Part shown: piece after piece, positions 25,835 to 32,867 of the stretch
Numbering within the stretch: position 1 is the stretch's first letter
Layout: each line of letters opens with the position of its first letter
Assembly: GCA_017503015.1 (NCBI GenBank)
Contig: JAFVTX010000030.1
Span: 1-64,000 of the forward strand
Direction of reading: 5' to 3'
Length of the DNA stretch: 64,000 nt
Origin: Fibrobacter sp.
GTDB lineage: Bacteria; Fibrobacterota; Fibrobacteria; Fibrobacterales; Fibrobacteraceae
The notes under the pieces: model-generated
Told to the model about the DNA's origin: nothing
The model's database searches: none
Seen by the model: the letters and a program-made list of their open reading frames with translations, nothing else
Program-made: the position numbers and the translations under genes

Positions 25835-26054
25835 TGCGAGCGGTCTTATTCTAGCGCGAACGGTCTTACGTGAGCCGGAACAGTCGATATTAATCGGCTG
25901 TGAAGGCGAGAGTGAGCGCAAACCGGAGAGACTGTCCCTGATTTTAGCGCGAACGGTCCTTACGTGAGCCGGAACAGTCGATATTAATCGGCTGTGAAGG
26001 CGAGAGTGAGCGCAAACCGGAGAGACTGTCCCTGATTTTAGCGCGAACGGTCTT
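25835..26054. repeat. Tandem 93-94 bp structured repeat
   Basis: Two nearly identical units, 25853-25945 and 25946-26039, differ by a single inserted C. A short third start (AGCGCGAACGGTCTT, 26040-26054) and a diverged one at the rdgB stop (25834-25849) flank them. Each unit has a stem CAGTCGAT-ATTA-ATCGGCTG with one G-T pair and an outer pair GGAACAGT/ACTGTCCC. The array fills the whole space between the stops of the convergent rdgB and VanX-like genes. A diverged relative lies at 43410-43525 before the serA stop. Confidence 0.75.
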
Positions 26055-26801
26055 TTACAGCGGAAAAAGCGAATAGTTTTCCTTGGTGTAGGCCCGCGTA
26101 TAGGCGTTAAAATGCCACCATTCGCTACTTAGAGGAACCCAACCCGCTCGAAGCATAATAGAGCGCAAAATCTTGCGGTTGTTTACCTGTTGTTCCGTAA
26201 GGCGACCGCTTTGCAGGGCATCCGCCTCCCCTACCTCGCCTGCGCACCGCTCAAAGGAATCAAAGTCCGTTCCCATGTCCAGCAGGTTCCCTTCGGCATC
26301 GGTGATGCTCAGGTCCAGTGCAAGTCCATAATTGTGGAGCCCGCCGGTAACGCCAGATGACACATAGTTAGAATAGGGCGTGCCTGCCACCGTACGTTTC
26401 AAGGCCGACTGGGCATACAGAGGGCGGGAGGCATCGAAAATCACCAGCACAGAGCCCGGCATTTCCTTCTCCATAATCTTGATGGCCCGTTTGAGCTTCG
26501 GCAGGGCGTCTTTATGGACAAAAGCCCGCTGCACTCCGCAATACAAATCGTGTCCCGTCACGTTGTTGAAAGTGCCATACCGCAAGTCCATGCGGAGCCC
26601 TTTCAGGCGGGTGATTTCTACCATATTGGAATCCGTAGTGGCAAATTCAATCCACTTCTTGACCGAAGAACAGAAACGCAGGGGCTTTTCGGGCTTGGGC
26701 GGCACGAACAAGGAATCCGTCTCGTGAGCAAAAGCTACAGCACATAAGAGAAAAACAGACAGAAATAACGTCTTTTTCAAAACTTGCAACTCATAACTCA
26801 T
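26055..26801 (-). CDS. D-Ala-D-Ala dipeptidase, VanX-like (M15D)
   Basis: Exported zinc peptidase of about 248 residues that would cleave D-Ala-D-Ala or related dipeptides. The zinc motif SxHxxGxAxD appears as GLHNYGLALDLS and the second motif ExxWH as SEWWHFN; FDASRPLYAQS matches the substrate Arg region. ATG 26801 lies inside an ACTCA-type repeat. TTG 26780 would instead give LKKTLFLSVFLLCAVAFA, a textbook signal peptide, so the real start may be there. A periplasmic VanX usually recycles peptidoglycan rather than giving vancomycin resistance. It lies 45 bp after the TonB-dependent receptor gene. Confidence 0.88.
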   Translation of the reverse strand: MSYELQVLKKTLFLSVFLLCAVAFAHETDSLFVPPKPEKPLRFCSSVKKWIEFATTDSNMVEITRLKGLRMDLRYGTFNNVTGHDLYCGVQRAFVHKDALPKLKRAIKIMEKEMPGSVLVIFDASRPLYAQSALKRTVAGTPYSNYVSSGVTGGLHNYGLALDLSITDAEGNLLDMGTDFDSFERCAGEVGEADALQSGRLTEQQVNNRKILRSIMLRAGWVPLSSEWWHFNAYTRAYTKENYSLFPL

Positions 26802-26846
26802 TACTCACAACTCACCACCCATTTCACACTACACATTTTCGCACCA

Positions 26847-29204
26847 TTATATTCCCAGCTGCACTTCTACGCCGAACTGCAAGTAAAGTCCCATGCCTTT
26901 CGCCATAAAGGGAACCAGGTCGTAACCGTCGTTGGAATCGCCATCGGCATCCCTGGTCACCCAAGAACGCTCACGGGCGTTCTCGCCGCCCAAGAACTTG
27001 AGAGCGGGCACATCCAGCTTGGCAAAGATGTTGTCCACTTCCAGGTAGAACCGGGCACTCCTGAAGAAATACTTCGAAGTCATCAGGTCCAGATTCAGGC
27101 GCAAGTCGGTGCGGAACAAGTCCGTAAATTCATTCAGGTCCTTGAGCCTGCGTTTGCCGTTGGTGCCATCGGCACTGGAAGGTTCTATCTGGTAATAGTA
27201 CAAGGGCCTGTGCCACAAAGCATGGTGGGTCAAGATGACCGAAACCAGGGAGTCCTTGCGGGGGTAATAACGGAAATGAGAAACCACGTCCAGTCGGGAG
27301 TTCGCCTCCCACGGGAGGGAATTGCCAGAGCCTTCCAGTTCGTATTCGCCATAGACGGAACTGATATTGGTGGACATGGAGAAATGGTGGGATGTTTTCC
27401 ACTCCATCTTGGCACCGCCGCCAAAGACCCAGGCGAAATCCACGTCGGTCACGTCTTCGTACTGAGCGTAGGCCTTAGGCATGGGCAGCAGCGGATCAGG
27501 ATAGTAACGGCCAAAACCAGAAGCCTGCACATCCAGGTACTTGGAACGGTAACCGAGACCCAACTTGGCAGAGGTTCCCGATTCTAGACGGCCCGTCAGG
27601 TCGCCCTTGTCGTAGTAGGGTTTCCAGTCGCTGCGGTAGGCGGCGTTTCCGAACAGGCGCCAGTAGGCGGTATCCGCTCCCGACAAGTTCCGTTCCATGT
27701 CCAGCGAGGCCGTAGGAGCGGCCTTGTGGTCCATGGCGTCGGCCACGGCTCCCGCAGAAAGAATGTACTGGTAGTAATCCCGTTTCCAGTCCAGACGACC
27801 CGTTCCGGAAACAACGCCCGTCTGGTAGTCGTCGGACTGTTCGCCGAAATTCAAGTAGTTCCTTTCCAAAATGTGCTGCTCGTAAAGGAGAGCGCCGCTG
27901 AGCTTAGAGCCCAGAATATTCCCCTTGAAATTCTTGTCCAGCCCACCCGAAATGGTAGTGTGGGTATAGTCGTAACCGTCAATGAAGGACCGTTGAGCCT
28001 GGTCCATATTGACGCCCTCGGCAGGAGTCTTGAACCCGGTGGTATCCCGCAGGGTATCGCTCAGGTATTCCCGGACAAAACCCGCGTGGGCGCTGGTCCC
28101 AAAGCGGGAAGCGTATTCCGCCCCCAACACCAGGTAATTCTGCTCACCCGCGATAATATCGATGGAATTTACCTCGTCGTAGGCCGTAGAAGTATCTTGC
28201 CGGATTTTGTATTCGTCGGAACTGTACAGGGTGCGGATTGCCCAGGTGTTGCCCATGGAATCGGAACCGTTCAGTTGGGCGTAAATGTCAAAGGCTGTCA
28301 GGTCGAAGGGGTCCGAAGACTTGACCCGGCAATCGTTTACACAGTCGCCATCACGCTTGCGGAATTCTGTAAAGAATTTTTCGCCCAGGTTCTTGAGCAT
28401 CTCGCCGTCCAGCCTACGGAAAGCGAAACGGAAACTATCCCAGAAAAGCCAAGGGGCATCCACCACCACTTCTTGCACCGTAAGGCCAACGGCACCCTTA
28501 AGCCCCCACTCTCCCTTGGTCTGTTCGGGCAGGTATTGGATAGAGGTGGCAAGGCCCTGGCCGATTGGGCCCGAACCGTAATGGTCATGAACTTCAATCC
28601 CGCTCAAGATGTGGGGGTTGATTACCGAAAGGTTTCCGGGAAAGCCCACATCCAGGTGACGCATGTTGGGAATCCGGAGCCTGCCCAAGTGGTAAGCCAC
28701 GTCCCCCGCACGGGAACCGTCGTAGTAAAGAGCACTGCTAAAATCTTTCTGGCCCGAGATTCCCGGCATCTGGCTCAGGTGTTCCGTCACATCGAAACGC
28801 ATGCCCGCCGCATCTTCCAGCTTGTCCACCGAAATGGTACGAACCGGTTCCCACTTCTCAGGTTCTCCGCCGCCGACGATGGTGCTTGCCCCCAGGTCCC
28901 GCAGGTTCGACGAAAGGCTTACCACCATGTCCAGCACATCGGCAAAGTCCTGCAACTCTACAAAGACGCTGTCGTAACCGGGCTTCTTGAACACCAGGGC
29001 CGCATTACGGGAATCAACCGTAAACTCGAAACGGCCATCGGAATTAGTGGTCCCCAGTTTCTTGCCAGACCGGTAAGTCACCTCCACATCGGTAATAGGC
29101 AGTTCCGACTCCGAATCCACCACCACACCCACAATGGGCGTAGGCGTCGCGGCAAAAGCGTATGCCGCAAGCAGGGCCAAAATCCAGAGCCATCTAAAGT
29201 TCAT
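26847..29204 (-). CDS. TonB-dependent outer membrane receptor
   Basis: 785 residues. Signal peptide MNFRWLWILALLAAYAFA. Residues about 22-95 form a carboxypeptidase-regulatory-like beta sandwich (IVGVVVDSESELPITDVEVTY, TTNSDGRFEFTV). The plug follows (about 125-240) with DVTEHLSQMPGISGQKDFSS and INPHILSGIEVHDHYG. The rest is a beta barrel of alternating aromatic strands. This is the layout of TonB-dependent transporters that import siderophores, cobalamin or glycans; the ligand is unknown. ATG 29204 was preferred to TTG 29213. The ubiquitin-like gene ends 27 bp upstream on the same strand, so the two are probably one operon. Confidence 0.82.
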   Translation of the reverse strand: MNFRWLWILALLAAYAFAATPTPIVGVVVDSESELPITDVEVTYRSGKKLGTTNSDGRFEFTVDSRNAALVFKKPGYDSVFVELQDFADVLDMVVSLSSNLRDLGASTIVGGGEPEKWEPVRTISVDKLEDAAGMRFDVTEHLSQMPGISGQKDFSSALYYDGSRAGDVAYHLGRLRIPNMRHLDVGFPGNLSVINPHILSGIEVHDHYGSGPIGQGLATSIQYLPEQTKGEWGLKGAVGLTVQEVVVDAPWLFWDSFRFAFRRLDGEMLKNLGEKFFTEFRKRDGDCVNDCRVKSSDPFDLTAFDIYAQLNGSDSMGNTWAIRTLYSSDEYKIRQDTSTAYDEVNSIDIIAGEQNYLVLGAEYASRFGTSAHAGFVREYLSDTLRDTTGFKTPAEGVNMDQAQRSFIDGYDYTHTTISGGLDKNFKGNILGSKLSGALLYEQHILERNYLNFGEQSDDYQTGVVSGTGRLDWKRDYYQYILSAGAVADAMDHKAAPTASLDMERNLSGADTAYWRLFGNAAYRSDWKPYYDKGDLTGRLESGTSAKLGLGYRSKYLDVQASGFGRYYPDPLLPMPKAYAQYEDVTDVDFAWVFGGGAKMEWKTSHHFSMSTNISSVYGEYELEGSGNSLPWEANSRLDVVSHFRYYPRKDSLVSVILTHHALWHRPLYYYQIEPSSADGTNGKRRLKDLNEFTDLFRTDLRLNLDLMTSKYFFRSARFYLEVDNIFAKLDVPALKFLGGENARERSWVTRDADGDSNDGYDLVPFMAKGMGLYLQFGVEVQLGI

Positions 29205-29231
29205 AAGACACAATGTAGAAAAAATGCCTTG

Positions 29232-29981
29232 CTATTTGACCAAAATTTGCCGAACCCTTGTCACATTCCCAACAGAAACACGGACAAGGTACAATCCAGA
29301 AGGGATGGACTCAAAACTCACAGAATGATTAAGAGATCTCTTTTTCAAGTTACCCATCATGTCAAAGACAAGAATACTGACATCGGAACCTTGTGAATTT
29401 ACCACCAACATGTTATCCGAAACAACAATTTCAAAGCCTTCAGCAGGCATGGGGTACAATGTCTGCGTCTCTCGACTTCCCGAACTAGACCCTGCGCCTT
29501 TTTCAGAGGAACTAGAAATTACACTTTCCGAATAACTCGACTCAATGTTTTGTGAAGAACTAGATTCTGCTATTTCCGAAGAACTTGACTCAATGTTTTG
29601 CGAAGAACTGGATTCCGCTATTTCCGAAGAACTTGACTCAATGTTTTGCGAAGAACTGGACGCATCATCCATAGAACTTGAACTTTCACCATGCAAGCGT
29701 TGAACAAGGTGGAGGGTCGACTCTTTCTCTATATTGTAATCTGCCAAAGTATGACCATCTTCCAGTTGTTTCCCAGCAAAGATTAGTCGTTGTTCCTCCG
29801 TAGGAATGTTCTCCTTTCCCTGAATTTTCACCTTGACCGCATCTATGGAATCACTAGGTTCCACCTCCAACGTCAAAGTTTTTCCCGTCAGCATCTTTAC
29901 AAAAATTTGCATCGCACAAACATTCGTTGCCACTACGAGAATCAACAATGCAGCAATTCTTTTGTAAAACAACCCTTTCAT
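29232..29981 (-). CDS. Exported ubiquitin with Ser-rich linker and T9SS-like C-terminal domain
   Basis: 249 residues. Signal peptide 1-23 ends VCA, and cleavage there leaves ubiquitin Met1 as the mature N-terminus. Residues 24-99 (29685-29912) are a full ubiquitin: 59 of 76 positions equal human ubiquitin in a hand alignment without gaps. All seven lysines (6, 11, 27, 29, 33, 48, 63) and Leu8, Ile44, His68 and Val70 are kept. The end is RLHGE instead of RLRGG, so conjugation by E1 is unlikely. Residues 100-172 are a Ser-rich linker with a 16-residue repeat ([16 protein letters not shown]). Residues about 173-249 ([34 protein letters not shown]) resemble a T9SS type A sorting domain. GGGAG precedes the ATG. 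Role unknown; a decoy or interaction module at the cell surface is inferred. Bacteroides fragilis also secretes a ubiquitin (BfUbb), but without such a tail as far as is known. Confidence 0.93.
   Translation of the reverse strand: MKGLFYKRIAALLILVVATNVCAMQIFVKMLTGKTLTLEVEPSDSIDAVKVKIQGKENIPTEEQRLIFAGKQLEDGHTLADYNIEKESTLHLVQRLHGESSSSMDDASSSSQNIESSSSEIAESSSSQNIESSSSEIAESSSSQNIESSYSESVISSSSEKGAGSSSGSRETQTLYPMPAEGFEIVVSDNMLVVNSQGSDVSILVFDMMGNLKKRSLNHSVSFESIPSGLYLVRVSVGNVTRVRQILVK
29530..29667 (-). repeat. 48-bp coding tandem repeat in the ubiquitin linker
   Basis: About 2.6 copies of a 48-bp unit made of two related 24-bp halves, encoding ESSSSQNI and ESSSSEIA. Copies differ at only a few positions, so the linker length could vary by recombination. 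Confidence 0.75.
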
Positions 29982-30139
29982 TTTTGCACTCCCAACATTT
30001 CATTACCCGAATTTTATGCCAAATATAAAAAAACGCCTCTTGCTTAACCCCATACCTCTGCTTCCTATTCCTACAGTCTAGCCCCTAGATCCTAGTCCCT
30101 AAATCCTAGCCCCTACCCCCTATTTACTACATTTCTGCC
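29982..30139. repeat. Intergenic region with CCTAG repeats
   Basis: Divergent space between the ubiquitin and amidase genes. The left half is AT-rich (ubiquitin promoter side). At 30075-30124 lie CCCCTAGATCCTAGTCCC-type repeats, the same as at 25170-25209. TACATTTC (30128-30135) ends 4 nt before the amidase ATG and resembles the TAnnTTTG element. Confidence 0.55.
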
Positions 30140-30895
30140 ATGCGCGTTTATCTCGTACAGATGGAATCCGTTCCGGGAGAAAAAGAAAAGAACTTGGAAA
30201 AGGCCAGGCGTATAGTACTCGAAGCCAAGCCCATACGCGAAAGCCTAATTCTTTTCCCCGAAATGTTTGCCACGGGGTACATTCCTGAACGCGCAGAGGG
30301 ACTTGCCGAAGATTTCGAAACGGGTAGCGGCATAACGGCACAAATGCTGAGCGGACTCGCAAAAGAAACGGACTGCTTCATCTTAGGTGGCGGCATGCAC
30401 CGCGCAGACAACGGCTTTACCAACCGCATTTGTCTTTACGGCCCAGCAAAAGCAACAGACAAACAGCTTTACTACGACAAGGTCCACCCCTTCTTTCCGG
30501 AGCAAAAAAATTTCACCCCCGGCAAAGAAATTACTTTGTTCAAAATCCAAGACATTACCCTGGCAACATCCATCTGCTACGACCTGCGATTCCCCGAAGA
30601 ATTTCGAAAAGCTAGAGCCAACGGCGTTCAAGCCTTTACCGTACAAGCCTCCTGGCCTGCCGTGCGCAACGAACACTGGGAAACACTGCTGCGTGCACGG
30701 GCCATCGAAAATCAGGCTTATGTTCTTGCGGTGAACAACGTCTCTGCCGACGGCACCTACATCGGTAATTCGCAGGTCATCGCTCCCGACGGAGACATTA
30801 TCGTAAAGGCAGAAACAAAAAAAGAACAAGTGGTTTCTGCAGAAATTTCGGCATCTGTTGTGGAAAAAATCCGTAAGGATTTTCCCATCTTTTAG
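30140..30895 (+). CDS. Nitrilase-family carbon-nitrogen hydrolase (omega-amidase-like)
   Basis: 251 residues, the size of single-domain family members. The catalytic triad is visible: Glu41 (FPEMFATGY), Lys113 (YDKVHPFFPE) and Cys145 (SICYDLRFPE). The sequence around the triad resembles YafV/omega-amidase enzymes, which deaminate alpha-ketoglutaramate or related amides; the exact substrate is not determined. The start is supported by MRVYLVQMES being the conserved N-terminus and by TACATTTC just before it; there is no Shine-Dalgarno sequence. Confidence 0.88.
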   Translation: MRVYLVQMESVPGEKEKNLEKARRIVLEAKPIRESLILFPEMFATGYIPERAEGLAEDFETGSGITAQMLSGLAKETDCFILGGGMHRADNGFTNRICLYGPAKATDKQLYYDKVHPFFPEQKNFTPGKEITLFKIQDITLATSICYDLRFPEEFRKARANGVQAFTVQASWPAVRNEHWETLLRARAIENQAYVLAVNNVSADGTYIGNSQVIAPDGDIIVKAETKKEQVVSAEISASVVEKIRKDFPIF

Positions 30896-31124
30896 CATTT
30901 ACATTTTTCGTAAGTGATTTACATCACAGGCATATTCCAACGTGGAGTATTCCTGTTTGAAAAGACAAAAATTTTATCTTCATAGCATTCAAGAAGTTAC
31001 GATTTTAATGCCGCTAAAATCGATTTTTATTTCGACGATAAGAAAAAAATAACTTGGGGAATTGTCATGCTTTTGTCATAAAATTAATCTAAATTAGTGA
31101 ACAAATGGGAAAGCGAGGTGCCTT

Positions 31125-31265
31125 ATGACAAACCTGGACTTGAACAAAATGAACTACGCAAGAGCCCTGATCAGGGCTGGAGTCGCTAGGGATTTGATAC
31201 TCAAGATTACCTCCATTTCCAACTACCAATACGCCCAAATCCAGCGGGAATTGCTGGCCGCCTAG
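31125..31265 (+). CDS. Possible small protein upstream of the maltokinase genes
   Basis: 46 codons from ATG 31125, with GCGAGGTG as a possible ribosome-binding site. The product MNYARALIRAGVARDL...RELLAA looks amphipathic and helical. It ends 1 nt before the GTG of the next frame. It could be a real small protein or the 5' part of a frameshifted gene joined to 31267-31623. Not recognised. Confidence 0.3.
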   Translation: MTNLDLNKMNYARALIRAGVARDLILKITSISNYQYAQIQRELLAA

Positions 31266-31266
31266 C

Positions 31267-31623
31267 GTGCAACTGGTATTGGAAATCGAAGCGCAACCGG
31301 CCACTAACGGAGTGGCAAGGCAAGGGGCATTGGCCTCGTGCCGCAGGGATGGTTCCCTCTTCATTGAATCCAGAGACGGTCTTAAGCCCGGCCAATTTAT
31401 ATTGACCCCCGCTGACAAATTTCCCTGGAATCAATTTCTCCCAAAGCTTCTTGCCGCCTGGCAAATGGGGGACATGGAAGATGTTCCCGCAGCATTCCGT
31501 CCACAGAAGAGAATCCCCGAATTCGTGCTGGAAGGCTTTGACAAAGAACCTCTGGAAAACCAGCTGAAAATTCTTTCTACCTTGCGCAAACGAGGATTCT
31601 TTCCAAAGCTTCCAACCAAATGA
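31267..31623 (+). CDS. Hypothetical protein coupled to maltokinase
   Basis: 118 residues from GTG 31267; the frame is open back to 31198 without an ATG, so the start is uncertain. The product has PGQFILTPADKFPWNQFLPKLLAAWQMGDMEDVPAAF and a basic C-terminus; no family recognised. The stop overlaps the maltokinase ATG (ATGA), which supports real coding and translational coupling. Confidence 0.45.
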   Translation: MQLVLEIEAQPATNGVARQGALASCRRDGSLFIESRDGLKPGQFILTPADKFPWNQFLPKLLAAWQMGDMEDVPAAFRPQKRIPEFVLEGFDKEPLENQLKILSTLRKRGFFPKLPTK

Positions 31624-32867
31624 TAAACCTGCAGGACATCATCGGCAAGCGCTGGTACATGGGCAAGGGCCGCACACCCACCCATGTTGAACAAATTGAC
31701 GAACTCACTATCGGCAACGCCTCCATATCCCTTGTATCCCTGCGATTTCGGGAAGGGGAACCTGACCTTTACCTGCTCACCGAAAATGACGATTTTATTG
31801 GGCCCTTATTATACCGTGCCCTCGGGAAAACCGTAGGTTCCAAGAGTTTCAGAAGCAAGAAAGGAATCTTTTCGTTTGTAACCTACAGCAAATTTGGACG
31901 GGAAGACCTTGAATCGCTGAAACCCATTTCTGCCGAGCAGAGCAATTCTTCTTTTGTTGCTCCGGGAAAACTGTTCTTCAAGATTTTCAGGCGCCTGCAG
32001 GCCGGAGCCCATCCCGAAGAAGAAGTTCTGCGTTTCCTGAACGAACAGGGCTATCAGGGAAGCCCCGAACTGCTTGCCTCTTGCCGCTACACCAGTGACA
32101 GCGGCAAGACCTTCGTTCTCGGGATTCTAGAAAAGCACATCCCCGGCGCCCAAAACGCCTGGGATGTTTTCACCCGGGAACCAACCGCTGAAAAGGCTTA
32201 CGAACTGGGGTGCGAGACCGCCCGCATGCACATGGTCCTGCGTGAAATGGACGGATGCGAAGCGCCTTCGGAGATGCCACCGATTGAACGGTTGAGTAGG
32301 CTTTTAGAACAAAACGCAGCCAGATTCCGGGTCGGGGCCCGGAATGACGAGTCTGGAGACGCAAAGGGGTTTCCGGACGCTGCCGGGAATGACGAGTTGA
32401 CTGCCGTTCAAGTCATCCACCCCCACCTGCAAAAAATCTGGACCGAAACAGCCCCGAACATAAGCGCCATTTTTAAGCCACAACGGATTCACGGGGACTT
32501 TCACCTAGGGCAGGTCCTGATGACGCCCGACGCGCATTTCAAGATTATCGACTTCGAAGGAGAGCCTACCAGAAGTCTGGAATTCCGCCGTGGACTCCGG
32601 AGCCCCGCCGTAGATGTGGCGGGAATGATCCGCAGCTTCGCCTACACCGAAGCCGTCAGCAAAATAAACATGGACAATGTCCGACATGCTTTTATCCGGG
32701 GCTATGCAAAAACAGCAAATGTTCCTGAAGACGCCCTGCAGCAAGAACTAAAGCCCTACATTATAGCAAAGGCCATCTACGAGGCGTGTTATGAATTGGA
32801 ATTCAGGCCTGACTGGTTCTGGATTCCGGCAAGGGCGTTAATCCAGCTCGCCAATCCAAGGGAATAG
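31620..32867 (+). CDS. Maltokinase-like aminoglycoside-phosphotransferase-fold kinase
   Basis: 415 residues. The N-terminal cap resembles maltokinases (GKRWYMGKGRTPTHVEQIDE, SLVSLRFREGEPDLYLL). The kinase core has HGDFHLGQVLMTPDAHFKIIDFEGEP, with catalytic Asp in HGDFH and metal Asp in IIDFEG, typical of Pep2/Mak1-type maltokinases. These make maltose 1-phosphate from maltose for the GlgE route of glycogen synthesis; no TreS or GlgE gene is in the window. Residues about 235-259 are encoded by a dispersed repeat (32323-32396) between the cap and the HGDFH motif. The 3' end overlaps the convergent GH57 gene by 30 nt. Confidence 0.8.
   Translation: MINLQDIIGKRWYMGKGRTPTHVEQIDELTIGNASISLVSLRFREGEPDLYLLTENDDFIGPLLYRALGKTVGSKSFRSKKGIFSFVTYSKFGREDLESLKPISAEQSNSSFVAPGKLFFKIFRRLQAGAHPEEEVLRFLNEQGYQGSPELLASCRYTSDSGKTFVLGILEKHIPGAQNAWDVFTREPTAEKAYELGCETARMHMVLREMDGCEAPSEMPPIERLSRLLEQNAARFRVGARNDESGDAKGFPDAAGNDELTAVQVIHPHLQKIWTETAPNISAIFKPQRIHGDFHLGQVLMTPDAHFKIIDFEGEPTRSLEFRRGLRSPAVDVAGMIRSFAYTEAVSKINMDNVRHAFIRGYAKTANVPEDALQQELKPYIIAKAIYEACYELEFRPDWFWIPARALIQLANPRE
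32323..32396. repeat. Dispersed palindromic repeat inside the maltokinase gene
   Basis: Contains TTCCGGGTCGGGGCCCGGAA (a hairpin) and a second hairpin TTCCGG/CCGGGAA, each followed by TGACGAG. This matches the common intergenic GGAATGACGAG repeat style; on the minus strand it would read VIPGPDPESG, a peptide often seen where such repeats are translated. Here it adds about 25 in-frame codons. Confidence 0.6.

Noticed and set aside
25835-26054. Possible CRISPR array
   Set aside because: Units are adjacent without spacers of varying sequence and there are no cas genes; it is a tandem repeat.
26784-29396. Long open frame on the plus strand antisense to the TonB receptor gene (also similar ones antisense to rlmN, pgm, ispG and the CapD-like gene)
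   Set aside because: These frames mirror codon bias of the real genes, have no ribosome-binding sites or recognisable domains, and are fully covered by well-supported genes on the other strand.
29232-29981. Exported ubiquitin as a lipoprotein
   Set aside because: The cysteine in NVCA is not in a lipobox context; normal signal peptidase I cleavage after VCA fits better and leaves Met1.
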